Shown here: piece after piece, positions 33,847 to 44,061 of the stretch
Layout: each line of letters begins with the position of its first letter
How positions within the stretch are numbered: position 1 is the stretch's first letter
The notes under the pieces: generated by a model
Seen by the model: the letters and a program-made list of their open reading frames with translations, nothing else
Told to the model about the DNA's origin: nothing
Databases searched by the model: none
Translations under genes and position numbers: made by a program
From: an uncultured Clostridia bacterium
Lineage (GTDB): Bacteria > Bacillota > Clostridia > TANB77 > CAG-508
Length of the DNA: 64,000 nucleotides
Assembly (NCBI GenBank): GCA_944392105.1
Contig: CALXVM010000001.1
Span: 46,514-110,513, forward strand
Direction of reading: 5' to 3'

Positions 33847-33955
33847 AATCTAACGCACTTTTAACATATTAGTTTGGAAGAAGTTAATCATAAAAAATAA
33901 AATTTAGCATATCTAATAATATAAAAAGTTGAAAGGTCTAAAAATATAAATTTAT

Positions 33956-35110
33956 ATGAAAAATAAAAAATTTAGATGTGTTACGTTTTCATTAAAAAAT
34001 AAATTATATATTATAATTTTTTGCACTTTTATTTTATGCTTAGTAATATTTTCTAGTACTAATTTACCTTCTGCAAAAGAAGGGCTACTTTTATGGGCAA
34101 ATTCTGTAGTGCCAACATTATTTCCATTTTTTGTAGCAACTGAACTTTTAAATCATACTAATTTTATTCCAATGATAGGTAAGCACTTAAATAAATTTAT
34201 GAGACCAATTTTTAAAGTCCCTGGAGAAGGGGCATATGCGTTCTTAATGGGATTGATTAGTGGGTATCCAGTAGGAGCCAAAATTGTATGTCACTTAAGG
34301 GAAAATGGCCTTTGTACTAAAGACGAAGGAGAAAGAATGCTGGCTTTTACAAATAACTCAGGACCGCTATTTATAGTGGGCACTGTTGGAATAAGTTTAT
34401 TCAAAAATCAAACAATAGGCATCATTTTGTTAGTTACGCATATACTTGCATGTATTACAGTAGGAATTTTATTTGGATTTATGAAAAAGAAAGATAAGAT
34501 GAAATGGGATAGATATAGTGTAGACACAACACAAAAAGATAATAAAACTTTAGGTGGAATTTTAGGTGAAAGTATAAAAAATGCAATTAGTACAATACTT
34601 ATAATTGGTGGGTTTGTAGTTATATTTTCTATAATAATTTCTATACTTAATAATAGTCGTATTCTAGAAATAATATCTAAAATGGCATCTCCTATAGCAA
34701 CAAATATTGGAATAAATACAGAGTTTGTAAAGCCAATATTAGCAGGGCTTATCGAGCTTACAAATGGAGTAAAACTTGTAAGTGGATCTTCAATTGTAAA
34801 TTATAATTTAAGCATTATACTTTCAGCATTTTTATTAGGATTTGGTGGGATTTCTGTGCTATTGCAAGTTTCAAGTATTGTAGCAAAAACAGACTTATCT
34901 ATGAAAAAATATGTAATTGGAAAATTACTTCAAGGGGTAATTGCAAGCATATATGTATTTTTTATATTAAATTTTATTCCAAATTTTGAAATACAAAGTA
35001 TAAATATTAAGTTTATTCTATCCACAGTTTTGCTAGGTGTATTAATTATTTTGGCTGGTATTATAATAAAAAATTTTTTGCAGAAAAATATGCAGACTAA
35101 AAAGTTGTAA
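33956..35110 (+). CDS. ylbJ: Sporulation integral membrane protein YlbJ
   Basis: 384-aa polytopic protein with about eight hydrophobic segments. Family text: LPSAKEGLLLWANSVVPTLFPFFV, GLISGYPVGAKI, GERMLAFTNNSGPLFIVGTVG and LTNGVKLVS. Known in Bacillus as a mother-cell protein needed for spore resistance. Start ATG is 19 bases from GAAAGG, longer than normal, with only a weak 4-bp AAAT/ATTT stem in between. A small Tyr/Met-rich gene follows. Confidence 0.9.
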   Translation: MKNKKFRCVTFSLKNKLYIIIFCTFILCLVIFSSTNLPSAKEGLLLWANSVVPTLFPFFVATELLNHTNFIPMIGKHLNKFMRPIFKVPGEGAYAFLMGLISGYPVGAKIVCHLRENGLCTKDEGERMLAFTNNSGPLFIVGTVGISLFKNQTIGIILLVTHILACITVGILFGFMKKKDKMKWDRYSVDTTQKDNKTLGGILGESIKNAISTILIIGGFVVIFSIIISILNNSRILEIISKMASPIATNIGINTEFVKPILAGLIELTNGVKLVSGSSIVNYNLSIILSAFLLGFGGISVLLQVSSIVAKTDLSMKKYVIGKLLQGVIASIYVFFILNFIPNFEIQSINIKFILSTVLLGVLIILAGIIIKNFLQKNMQTKKL

Positions 35111-35265
35111 TATTTTTTTATATCAAGAATATAAATTATTATAAAGAGGTATAGATATTAGTTGTTTAAAATTTTGTAAAATAATTAGATAAACATTATG
35201 TTTTAAACAATATTATATTGGCAACTTGTAAGACTTATAGCCTTACATTAAATAAGGAGGAGCTT

Positions 35266-35502
35266 ATGGATAAAAATATGGATATGAATAATTACGGATA
35301 TCCACCTTATATGAACTATGACATGGGATATGACCCTATGATGGGCGACAATACTATGTTTAATCCTATTATGCAATATGAACAGGCATATATGTATTAT
35401 AGATATTTAACTCAGCAATTAGAGTATAAAATAAAATGTAAAGAATATGAAAAATTATGTGGAAAACAGGAAAACTATAGAGGGGAAAGAAAAGTAGAGT
35501 AA
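35266..35502 (+). CDS. Small Tyr/Met/Pro-rich protein
   Basis: 78-aa protein, not recognised. N-terminal half is rich in Met, Tyr, Asn, Gly and Pro (MNNYGYPPYMNYDMGYDPMM); C-terminal half is a short helix (AYMYYRYLTQQLEYKIKCKEYEKL) with two Cys. Start ATG 35266 follows AAGGAGGAG. Composition resembles spore-coat or coat-associated proteins, and the upstream gene is ylbJ, so a sporulation role is a reasonable guess. The leader has two inverted repeats: TTGTTTAAAA/TTTTAAACAA and GTAAG/CTTAC. Confidence 0.6.
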   Translation: MDKNMDMNNYGYPPYMNYDMGYDPMMGDNTMFNPIMQYEQAYMYYRYLTQQLEYKIKCKEYEKLCGKQENYRGERKVE

Positions 35503-35735
35503 TATAAAATTAAAAAAAATATAAATAGAAAGATTAAATTAAAAAATACAGATGCAAATTAGATATAAAAAATAATATAGTTAATTATACAAGACAATAA
35601 AAATAATATTAATAAATTTATAAAATTAAAAGGTCAATTGAAAAAGTAAAATATATTTAGAAAATTTATAAATTTATTAAATTTTATTAACATATTGAGG
35701 AAATAATGTTAAAATAACAAAAGAAAAAAAGAGGA
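35503..35735. other. AT-rich intergenic region before mgtA
   Basis: Very AT-rich sequence with no supported gene and no recognisable Mg-sensing riboswitch (M-box). Continues into the unusual mgtA leader at 35736-35838. Confidence 0.5.
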
Positions 35736-35838
35736 AAGGAGAATAAGACATTAAAAAATTACTAATTAATTTTTAAATCTACTAAATATCAGTAGGAGAT
35801 ATTATTTTAAATTTTTAAAATGTCTTATATAATATAAA
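35736..35838 (+). promoter_or_regulatory. Long hairpin between ribosome binding site and start of mgtA
   Basis: AAGGAG at 35736-35741 lies 97 bases before the ATG. Arms ATAAGACATT (35743-35752) and AATGTCTTAT (35819-35828) pair perfectly; after a bulge, an A-run (35753-35757) pairs with a T-run (35812-35816). An inner CTACT/AGTAG hairpin sits in the loop. Excluding the folded part, 1 + 10 bases separate Shine-Dalgarno and ATG. The 3' arm contains ATG-TCT-TAT-ATA-ATA-TAA, a 5-codon frame ending next to the mgtA start. Confidence 0.6.
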
Positions 35839-38448
35839 ATGGCTACTAAAGAAGAAAATAAAGATATTTATGAAATTTATAAAAAAGATTGTATTTATTC
35901 TGTAGAAGAATTTTTGGAAAAGCATAATTTTAATAAAGAAGGTTTAACAGAAAGACAAGCAAAAGAAAATCAAGCAAAATATGGTTTAAATGTAATAAAA
36001 CAAGCAAAACCTAAAAAATGGTATCATTTTTTACTTAAAAGTTTATTTAGTTCTTTTAATATAATTTTACTGGTAATCACTTTGCTACTTATTTACACAG
36101 ATGTAGTTTTACCAGAGACTCCAAGTTATGCTAATATTATAGTAATTTTAGTCTTAATAATTATAAGTTCGTTTTTGGAATTCTTTGAAGTATATAAATC
36201 AAATAAAGCAGCAGAAAAACTAAAGAAAATGGTTTCTGTAAAGACAACAGTTATAAGAAATGAAAAAGAAGAAAAAATACCACTTGACCAAGTAACTGTT
36301 GGAGATGTTGTAAGTTTGGCAGCAGGAGATTTAATACCAGCAGATTTAAAGGTAATTGAGGCAAATGACTTGTATTTAGTACAATCTTCATTAACTGGAG
36401 AGTCTGATGCAGTAAGAAAAAATGAGATATCAGAGCATGAAACAGAAAACAAAATAGAAGATATAACAGATATAGACACAATTTGTTTTATGGGCACAAA
36501 TGTAATGAGTGGTACAGGAAAGGGAATAGTTTTTAAAACGGCAGACAATACTTATTTTGGAAAAGTTGCACAAACAATTCAAGTAGGAAAGCCAAAAACT
36601 AGTTTTGAAAATGGGATAGATAGTGTAAGTAAATTACTTATTAGATTTATGGTGGTATTTATAGCTGTTGCATTTTTTATAAACAGTATGAGACACGATA
36701 CGTTAGTTGCTTTTACATTTGCTGTAGCTGTATCTATAGCAATTACTCCATTACTTTTACCTGTAATACTATCTTCTAGTTTAGCAAAAGGTGCTATAAA
36801 CATGGCACATAAAAAGACAATAGTAAAAAAGCTTAATAGTATACAATCTTTTGGGGCTATGAACATTCTTTGTACTGATAAGACAGGAACATTAACACAA
36901 GATAAGATAGTACTTGAAAAGTACTTAAATGTAAATGGAGAGGAAGATGAAGAAGTTTTAAAATATGCTTTTATAAACGCATATTTCCAAGAAGGCTTAG
37001 AAGGAAGTATAGATAAGGCTATTGTTAAAAAAATAAAACAAGAAAAACTTTATAAAATTTCAAAAGAGTATAAAAAATTAGACGAAATCCCATTTGATTT
37101 TACTAGAAGATGCCTTTCTGTAATTGTAAGTAATGGCAAAGAAAAACTTATGATTACTAAAGGAGCAGTGGAAGAAATAATTTTTAAATGTACATCAATG
37201 GAATATATGGGTAAAGTATCGCCACTAAAAACTGATGATAAAAAAAGACTAGAAGAAATGGCTAAAAACTTAAACCAGGAAGGTTTAAGAATAATTGCAA
37301 TATGCAAAAAAGAAATTATAGAAGAGCTAAAAGATTATACAGTAAAAGATGAAACAAAAATGACACTTATTGGCTTTGTTGGATTTTTAGATCCACCAAA
37401 AGCAAGTGCAAAAGAAGAAATAAAGAGATTAAATAGAGACGGAATACGCGTTATGGTGCTTACTGGTGACAACGAATATGTAACTAAAGCTATATGTAAA
37501 GAAGTAGGAATAAATACAGATAAAATTGTTTTAGGTAGCCAGATAGAAAAGTTGTCAGATACAGCGTTAATGCGATTATTAAAAAAGACCAATGTATTTG
37601 CAAAATTATCTCCAATACAAAAATCTAGAATTGTACAAGTATTAGGAAAAGCAGGAAATGTTGTAGGATACATGGGAGACGGAATAAACGATGCCCCATC
37701 ATTAAATAGTGCAGAAGTTGGAGTTTCTGTAGACACTGCGGTAGATATAACAAAGGAAACAGCAGATATAATTCTTTTAAGAAAGAACTTAAATGTTTTA
37801 ACAGATGGTGTAATTGAAGGAAGAAAGACTTTTGGTAATTTGTTAAAGTACATAAAAATTGCGGTAAGTTCAAACTTTGGAGAGGTAATATCTGTTATGA
37901 TTGCAAGTTTAGTATTACCATTTTTCCCATTAACACCAATACAATTGTTAGTACAAAGTTTGCTATATGACTTAGGACAACTTTCGCTTCCATATGATAA
38001 TGTAGACAAAGAATATGTACAAAAACCAAGAAGATGGGACATGAAGAGCATAAAAAGATTTATGTATTATATGGGACCAACAAGTTCTATATTTGACTTA
38101 GTGGTATTTGCATTATTATGGTTTGCTTTTGGTATAAGAACAGCAGAGTTATTCCAAACAACATGGTTCTGTTATGGTATTATTTCTACTATGATGGGCT
38201 TACATGTAATAAGAAGTAGTAAAAGACCTTTTGTTGAAACACATGCTTCAAATGCAGTATATGCTACAACAATATTAATAAGTTTAGTTACATTGTTAAT
38301 ACCATTTACACCTCTAGGCTCTATTATAGGTTTTGTGCCAATACCTCTTACTTATATAGTTGTTATATTAGGAGTTGCATTTTTATATTGTATGCTTGCA
38401 TCTATAGTAAAAAAATTATATATAAAAAAATATGGCGAGTGGTTATAA
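35839..38448 (+). CDS. mgtA: Magnesium-translocating P-type ATPase
   Basis: 869-aa P-type ATPase of the MgtA/MgtB group. Actuator domain has VGDVVSLAAGDLIPADL and SSLTGES; phosphorylation motif CTDKTGTLT; hinge MVLTGDN and GDGINDAPSL; about ten membrane segments. The region SLLYDLGQLSLPYDNVD in the C-terminal membrane part and the overall length are MgtA-like rather than Ca-ATPase-like. It imports Mg2+ in known members. The start codon sits behind an unusual leader hairpin, which may be its control point. A 17-bp terminator follows. Confidence 0.9.
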   Translation: MATKEENKDIYEIYKKDCIYSVEEFLEKHNFNKEGLTERQAKENQAKYGLNVIKQAKPKKWYHFLLKSLFSSFNIILLVITLLLIYTDVVLPETPSYANIIVILVLIIISSFLEFFEVYKSNKAAEKLKKMVSVKTTVIRNEKEEKIPLDQVTVGDVVSLAAGDLIPADLKVIEANDLYLVQSSLTGESDAVRKNEISEHETENKIEDITDIDTICFMGTNVMSGTGKGIVFKTADNTYFGKVAQTIQVGKPKTSFENGIDSVSKLLIRFMVVFIAVAFFINSMRHDTLVAFTFAVAVSIAITPLLLPVILSSSLAKGAINMAHKKTIVKKLNSIQSFGAMNILCTDKTGTLTQDKIVLEKYLNVNGEEDEEVLKYAFINAYFQEGLEGSIDKAIVKKIKQEKLYKISKEYKKLDEIPFDFTRRCLSVIVSNGKEKLMITKGAVEEIIFKCTSMEYMGKVSPLKTDDKKRLEEMAKNLNQEGLRIIAICKKEIIEELKDYTVKDETKMTLIGFVGFLDPPKASAKEEIKRLNRDGIRVMVLTGDNEYVTKAICKEVGINTDKIVLGSQIEKLSDTALMRLLKKTNVFAKLSPIQKSRIVQVLGKAGNVVGYMGDGINDAPSLNSAEVGVSVDTAVDITKETADIILLRKNLNVLTDGVIEGRKTFGNLLKYIKIAVSSNFGEVISVMIASLVLPFFPLTPIQLLVQSLLYDLGQLSLPYDNVDKEYVQKPRRWDMKSIKRFMYYMGPTSSIFDLVVFALLWFAFGIRTAELFQTTWFCYGIISTMMGLHVIRSSKRPFVETHASNAVYATTILISLVTLLIPFTPLGSIIGFVPIPLTYIVVILGVAFLYCMLASIVKKLYIKKYGEWL

Positions 38449-38502
38449 ACTAGATAAAAGTGAATTAATATAATTTTTAACTTATAATATAAATTGATTT
38501 AT

Positions 38503-38567
38503 AAATTACTTGTTATTTTGAATTATTAATGGCAATATAGCATTAAATTTAAAATAACAAGTAATTT
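38503..38567 (+). terminator. Long-stem hairpin after mgtA
   Basis: Perfect 17-bp stem AAATTACTTGTTATTTT with AAAATAACAAGTAATTT and a 31-base loop. Confidence 0.75.
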
Positions 38568-38593
38568 ACTTTAGTTAGATATTATGTTATAAT
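38565..38593 (+). promoter_or_regulatory. Promoter of acyl-CoA synthetase paralogue 2
   Basis: TTTACT (38565-38570), 17-base spacer, TATAAT (38588-38593), 70 bases before the start codon. Confidence 0.65.
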
Positions 38594-38663
38594 AAGTGCG
38601 AAATGTAAACGAGAACTAAGTTTTATAGGCAATAAAAAACATAAAATTAAGGAGAGAAGTCTA

Positions 38664-40406
38664 ATGAGTAAAAAAATAAAACCAACTAAAGGACATGTAA
38701 TGGGAGATATTAAAGATTTTAGACAATTACTAGACAGAGCAGTTACAAAATATGGAGATAAAATAGCATTTGAATATAAAAAAGATGCTACAAATAAGAA
38801 TTCAGAAATTATAGTAAAAACATTTAACCAATTTAAAAATGATGCGAAAAAATTGTCAACAATTCTTTTAAATATGGGCTTAGAAGGAAAAAGAGTTGCT
38901 GTAATTGGTAATAACAGTTATAACTGGTGTGTAACATATATTGCGACAGTAACAGGAGATATGGTAATAGTTCCATTAGATAAAGCTTTACCAGATACAG
39001 AGATAAAATCACTTATTAAAAGAAGTAAAGCAGATGCAGTAGTGTTTGATGAAAAATATGTTAATGTATTTGAAGAAATAAAAAAAGAAGGCGACACTAA
39101 TTTACAATATTTAATTTGCATGGATGACGTAGAAAATCCTAATATAATAAAATACAGTGAGTTAATACAAAAAGGTGAGGAACTATTAAATAGTGGAGAT
39201 AATAGGTATGAGAATATTAAAATAGACAACCAAAAAATGTCTATAATGTTATTTACATCAGGAACTACAGCGGCAGCAAAGGCAGTTATGCTTTCTCAAT
39301 ATAATGTTTGCAGTAATATTAATGCAATGCCATATTTTGTTTTAATGTATGATACAGATGTACTTCTTTCTTTTTTACCAATACACCATACATTTGAATG
39401 TACAATAACTTTTCTTTATGGTTGCTTATATTGTGGAGCAACAGTAGCTTTTTGTGATGGACTAAGATATGTTGTAGATAATTTAAAAGACTATGGAATA
39501 ACTGTATTTATAACAGTTCCATTAATGGTAGATATTGTTTATAAAAAAATAAATAAAGGAATAAAAGAACAAGGAAAAGAGAAATTAATTAATTTTATGA
39601 AACCTATAACAAATGGGCTTACTAAAATACATATAGACTTAAGAAAAAAAGTATATAAGCAAATTATAGATAACCTTGGAGGAAAAATAAGACTCGTAAT
39701 AATTGGTGGAGCTCCAGCAGATAAAAGTACAATACTGGGATTAAATAGTTTTGGAATTTCTATAATTCAAGGTTATGGATTAACAGAAACTTCACCAGTT
39801 GTATCTGCAGAGGCAGACTATAAGAAAAATCCTGGAGCAGCAGGTTTAGTAATGGTAAATGAAGAAGTGAAAATAGATAATCCTAATGAAGAAGGAATAG
39901 GAGAGGTTGTTGTAAAAGGTCCTAATGTAATGCTTGGATATTATGAAAATGAGGAAGAGACTAATAAAGTTTTAAAAGATGGTTGGTTTTATACAGGAGA
40001 CTTAGGATATTTAGACAAAAAAGGATTTTTATTCTTAACAGGTAGAAAAAAGGATGTTATTGTACTAAAAAATGGTAAGAATATATATCCACAAGAAATA
40101 GAATTTCTAATTAGTAAATTACCATTTGTTGCAGAAAATATTGTATATGGCAAACCAAATAAAGATAAAGACTATGTAATTTCAGCTAAAATAGTTTATA
40201 GTGAAGAGGAAATGAAAGGATTATATCCAGATGCTAAAAAAAGTGAATACAAAGATATTATTTGGAAAGAAATAAAAGAAAAAATAAACACACAAATGCC
40301 AGAATATAAGCACATTAAAGAAATTCAAGTTACAGATGAGCCTTTAATAAAAACAACAACCCAAAAGGTAAAAAGAGCAGAAGAATTTAAGAAAATAGGA
40401 GTGTAA
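38664..40406 (+). CDS. Long-chain acyl-CoA synthetase-like AMP-forming ligase, paralogue 2
   Basis: 580-aa ANL ligase closely similar along its length to the enzyme at 20270. Motifs: LFTSGTTAAAKAVMLS, LPIHHTFECT, IIQGYGLTETSPV, WFYTGDLGYLDKKGFLFLTGRKKDVIVLKNGKNI and TTTQKVKRAEE. The P-loop has Ala in place of the Gly, Pro and final Gly of TSGTTG-x-PKG, but keeps Lys. The hinge Asp of GRKKD is present, unlike paralogue 1. Start ATG has AAGGAGAG. Monocistronic, with a promoter and a terminator. Confidence 0.86.
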   Translation: MSKKIKPTKGHVMGDIKDFRQLLDRAVTKYGDKIAFEYKKDATNKNSEIIVKTFNQFKNDAKKLSTILLNMGLEGKRVAVIGNNSYNWCVTYIATVTGDMVIVPLDKALPDTEIKSLIKRSKADAVVFDEKYVNVFEEIKKEGDTNLQYLICMDDVENPNIIKYSELIQKGEELLNSGDNRYENIKIDNQKMSIMLFTSGTTAAAKAVMLSQYNVCSNINAMPYFVLMYDTDVLLSFLPIHHTFECTITFLYGCLYCGATVAFCDGLRYVVDNLKDYGITVFITVPLMVDIVYKKINKGIKEQGKEKLINFMKPITNGLTKIHIDLRKKVYKQIIDNLGGKIRLVIIGGAPADKSTILGLNSFGISIIQGYGLTETSPVVSAEADYKKNPGAAGLVMVNEEVKIDNPNEEGIGEVVVKGPNVMLGYYENEEETNKVLKDGWFYTGDLGYLDKKGFLFLTGRKKDVIVLKNGKNIYPQEIEFLISKLPFVAENIVYGKPNKDKDYVISAKIVYSEEEMKGLYPDAKKSEYKDIIWKEIKEKINTQMPEYKHIKEIQVTDEPLIKTTTQKVKRAEEFKKIGV

Positions 40407-40412
40407 CGCAAA

Positions 40413-40452
40413 GAAACAGCACTAAAGAAGTAAATAACGTAGTGCTGTTTTT
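40413..40452 (+). terminator. Terminator after acyl-CoA synthetase paralogue 2
   Basis: 11-bp stem AAACAGCACTA with TAGTGCTGTTT, 15-base loop, T-run. Confidence 0.9.
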
Positions 40453-40581
40453 ATAAATGAATATATAATATAGGTTAATTGCAAAAGTAAAAATAGATTG
40501 TAAAACTAAAAGAGTAAATTAACTAAAAAAACTTCCAATTTTTATAAAAATAAAGTATAATAGTTAAGAAGGAAAATTAAA

Positions 40582-43500
40582 ATGAAATTTCTAGTGCAAG
40601 AATTAGCAAATAATAAAAAGTTTGCAGAAATAGTAGAAAATGTAAAAGAAAAAATAAGTCCGATAGCAATATCGGGCTTATCTGACGTGTCAAAAGCAAA
40701 TGTGATTTCTGCAATATTAGAAAGTACAAAAAGAAAAGTTTGTGTAGTTACATATAACGAAATTCAAGCTAAAAAGTTAGTAAAAGATTTAAAATACTTT
40801 TTTAAACAAGTCTATTTCTTTCCTAAAAGAGAAATAGCACCATATGACTATATTGCAGAAAGTAAAGACTTACCATATGAGAGAATAGCTATTTTAAATA
40901 AAATGGTATTACAAGAAAAATCTAAAGAACCACTTATAATTGTTACTACAATAGAAGCGGTCATGCAAAAAATGATTAGTAAAGAAGAGCTTTATGAGAA
41001 TATAGTAGATTTTAAAGTTGGGCAAAGCTATTCAATAGAAAAATTAAAGCAAACTTTTGTAAAACTTGGTTATGAAAGAAGTAATTTAATAGAAGGACAA
41101 GGACAGTTTAGTATTCGTGGAGGTATTGTAGACGTAGGACTTTCAGATAAAGTAGGTGTTAGAATAGAGTTTTGGGGAGATGAGGTAGACTCTATTAGAT
41201 ACTTTAAAATAGACTCACAAAGATCTACAGAGATGATACAAAATATTACAATATTTCCAGCACATGAGTTTATAACGAATGATATCTCAAAAGTAATAAA
41301 AAAGATAGAAGAAAACTATAAAAATATAGATGAAGATATTGAGCTAATAAAAAATGGAGAAACTATAAGTAAAATAGACAAATATTTTAATGAATTTTAT
41401 GAAAAGCAAGATTATTTTTTAGACTATTTGTCAGAAAAATACTTAATTTTTATTGATGAAAACTCTAAAGTAGAGCAGAGAAAAGAAAATATAGTTATAG
41501 AAAATAACAATTTAATAAAGTCATTAATAGAAAAAGAAAGGATTGTTCCAGAATCTATAAAAAATGTTAGTGACTATGAATATGATTATTCAAAAAAGCA
41601 AATAATATATTTGGAACAAAACGATATTATAAAAAATATTTTAAAATTTAGTTTTACAATAAGAGAAATAAATTATTATAAAGCAGAAATAGACTTACTT
41701 ATATCAGATTTAAAAGAATATGTAAAAAAGAATAAAGTTATAATACTAGGTGGAAACGAAACTACTGCAAATAAGATATGTGAGCTTTTAAAAGAAAAAG
41801 AGATAATTTATAAATATGAAGAAGAAATAAAAGAAGTAAATTCAGGAGAAATAGTTGTTACTCTTGGAGCTTTTTCAGCAGGTTTTCAAAACTACGACCT
41901 AAAATTAGTTGTAATTAATTTATCAAATAGTTTTGAAGAAACTTCTAAAAGGAAAAAGTATAAAAGCAGTGCATTTAAGCAAGGAGAAAAAATTGTATTT
42001 GCAGACCTAAAAGAGGGGGACTTGGTTGTACATAAACTTCATGGTATTGGGCAGTTTATGGGAGTAAATACTATTACGACTGCAGATAAAATAACAAAAG
42101 ACTATATTAAAATTAAATATAGAAATGACGATATTTTATATGTTCCAACAGATAGCTTAGACAATGTAAGAAAATATATAGGGGGAGGAGATACTTCACC
42201 AAAATTAAATAAGCTAGGTACAAAAGAATGGGAAAATACTAAATCTAAAGTAAAGAAAAACTTAGAAGTAATTGCCAAAGACCTAGTAGAACTATATGCT
42301 AAAAGACAACATATTAAAGGTTTTGAGTTTTCAAAAGATACTCCATGGCAAAAACAATTTGAAGATGGTTTTCCATATCAAGAGACAGATGACCAACTAA
42401 GATGTATAGAAGAAGTAAAAAAGGACATGGAAAAGCCTATTCCAATGGATAGACTTTTATGTGGAGATGTTGGTTATGGAAAAACGGAAGTTGCAATAAG
42501 AGCAGCCTTTAAAGCTGTTATGGATCAAAAACAAGTTGCTTATTTAGTACCGACAACAGTTCTTGCAAACCAACAATACGAAGAATTTAAATCTAGGATG
42601 GAAGAATTCCCAATAAGGGTAGATTTGCTAAATAGATTTAGAACAAAAAAAGAACAAGAAGAAGTAATAAAAAAATTAAAGCTAGGTGAGTTAGATGTAG
42701 TTATCGGAACGCATAGGTTGCTTAGCAAAGATGTAGAGTTTAAAGACTTAGGATTACTTATTATAGATGAGGAACAGCGTTTCGGTGTAAAAGATAAAGA
42801 AAAAATAAAACAATTAAAAAATAGCGTAGATGTACTAACAATGACAGCAACTCCAATACCAAGAACACTTCATATGTCTATTTTAGGTGTTAGAGATATG
42901 TCTGTAATATATGAGCCACCTCAAAATAGAAGACCTGTTCAAACATATGTATTAGAATATGACGAAGAAATTATAAGAGAAGCTATTTTAAAAGAAATTG
43001 AAAGAGAAGGACAAGTATTTTATTTATTTAACAATGTAGAGCAAATAGCGAAAAAAGCAGATGATGTTGCAAAACTTGTGCCAGAAGCAAAAGTATCATA
43101 TGCACATGGAAAAATGTCAGGCAAAGAGCTAGAAGAAATAATGGAAGCTTTTATTAATAAAGAGATAGACGTTTTAGTTTGTACAACAATTTTAGAGTCT
43201 GGAATAGATATGCCAAATGCAAATACAATAATTGTAGAAAATGCGGAAAGGCTTGGGCTATCACAGTTATATCAAATAAGAGGTAGAGTTGGTAGAAGTA
43301 ATAGACAAGCATATGCATATATTACATATAAACGTAACAAACTATTATCAGAAGTTGCAGACAAAAGGCTAAAAGCAATAAAAGAATTTACAGAGTTTGG
43401 CTCTGGATTTAAAATTGCTATGAGGGACTTAGAAATAAGAGGCGCAGGAAGTATGCTAGGAGAAGTTCAACATGGACATATGGAGCAAGTAGGATATGAT

Positions 43501-44049
43501 ACATATTGCAAATTATTAGATGAAGTTATGAAAGAAAGTCAAGGAATACAAGTTGAGGAAGAAAAAGATGTACAAATAGACTTAAATATTTCAAGTTATA
43601 TACCTGATGACTTTATTAAAGATAGTAGTCAAAAAATTGAAATATACCAAAATATTGCATTATGTAGAACAGAAGTAGATATACAAAATGTAATAGACGA
43701 AATTATAGACAGATATGGAAAAATGCCAGATGAGTTAGAGAATTTAATTGAAATTGTTAGAATAAAAGAACTTTCAAGAAAAGTAAGTATTGCAAAAATT
43801 ACACAAAGAATGGAAAATGTGGTATTTTATTTTGAAAACAACAACTATCCAGAAGATATGATAAATAAATTAATTCAAAAATACGGAAATAGAATTAGAT
43901 TTTCTACAGGTGTAGAGCCATATATAACATTAAAAGATGTAAAAAATGTTGTAGATGATGTAAAAGAGTTTTTACGTTTGGTATGCAGTTGCATAGAAGA
44001 AAATAATAAAGAACTTACTGAAGGTAAAGATGGAAGTCAAAATAAGTGA
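40582..44049 (+). CDS. mfd: Transcription-repair coupling factor Mfd
   Basis: 1155-aa ATP-dependent translocase that removes stalled RNA polymerase and recruits UvrA. Order: UvrB-like N-terminal domains (YIAESKDLPYERIAIL; GQFSIRGGIVDV); RNA polymerase interaction domain near residue 475 (GDLVVHKLHGIGQFMG); RecG-like helicase domains with LLCGDVGYGKTEVAIRAAF, LLIIDEEQRFG and LESGIDMPNANTIIVE; C-terminal TRCF domain. Full length for the family. Start ATG has GAAGGA; a weak promoter TTCCAA-17-TATAAT lies at 40533-40561. The methyltransferase gene follows after 12 bases. Confidence 0.97.
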   Translation: MKFLVQELANNKKFAEIVENVKEKISPIAISGLSDVSKANVISAILESTKRKVCVVTYNEIQAKKLVKDLKYFFKQVYFFPKREIAPYDYIAESKDLPYERIAILNKMVLQEKSKEPLIIVTTIEAVMQKMISKEELYENIVDFKVGQSYSIEKLKQTFVKLGYERSNLIEGQGQFSIRGGIVDVGLSDKVGVRIEFWGDEVDSIRYFKIDSQRSTEMIQNITIFPAHEFITNDISKVIKKIEENYKNIDEDIELIKNGETISKIDKYFNEFYEKQDYFLDYLSEKYLIFIDENSKVEQRKENIVIENNNLIKSLIEKERIVPESIKNVSDYEYDYSKKQIIYLEQNDIIKNILKFSFTIREINYYKAEIDLLISDLKEYVKKNKVIILGGNETTANKICELLKEKEIIYKYEEEIKEVNSGEIVVTLGAFSAGFQNYDLKLVVINLSNSFEETSKRKKYKSSAFKQGEKIVFADLKEGDLVVHKLHGIGQFMGVNTITTADKITKDYIKIKYRNDDILYVPTDSLDNVRKYIGGGDTSPKLNKLGTKEWENTKSKVKKNLEVIAKDLVELYAKRQHIKGFEFSKDTPWQKQFEDGFPYQETDDQLRCIEEVKKDMEKPIPMDRLLCGDVGYGKTEVAIRAAFKAVMDQKQVAYLVPTTVLANQQYEEFKSRMEEFPIRVDLLNRFRTKKEQEEVIKKLKLGELDVVIGTHRLLSKDVEFKDLGLLIIDEEQRFGVKDKEKIKQLKNSVDVLTMTATPIPRTLHMSILGVRDMSVIYEPPQNRRPVQTYVLEYDEEIIREAILKEIEREGQVFYLFNNVEQIAKKADDVAKLVPEAKVSYAHGKMSGKELEEIMEAFINKEIDVLVCTTILESGIDMPNANTIIVENAERLGLSQLYQIRGRVGRSNRQAYAYITYKRNKLLSEVADKRLKAIKEFTEFGSGFKIAMRDLEIRGAGSMLGEVQHGHMEQVGYDTYCKLLDEVMKESQGIQVEEEKDVQIDLNISSYIPDDFIKDSSQKIEIYQNIALCRTEVDIQNVIDEIIDRYGKMPDELENLIEIVRIKELSRKVSIAKITQRMENVVFYFENNNYPEDMINKLIQKYGNRIRFSTGVEPYITLKDVKNVVDDVKEFLRLVCSCIEENNKELTEGKDGSQNK

Positions 44050-44061
44050 TAAGGAGGAAAA

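Noticed and set aside
33942..33955. ylbJ as a fifth hairpin-bridged ribosome binding site
   Set aside because: Spacing is 19 bases, but the only stem is four A-T pairs, too weak to count.
35503..35838. M-box magnesium riboswitch before mgtA
   Set aside because: None of the conserved M-box sequence is visible; the region is AT-rich and the structure lies after the Shine-Dalgarno.
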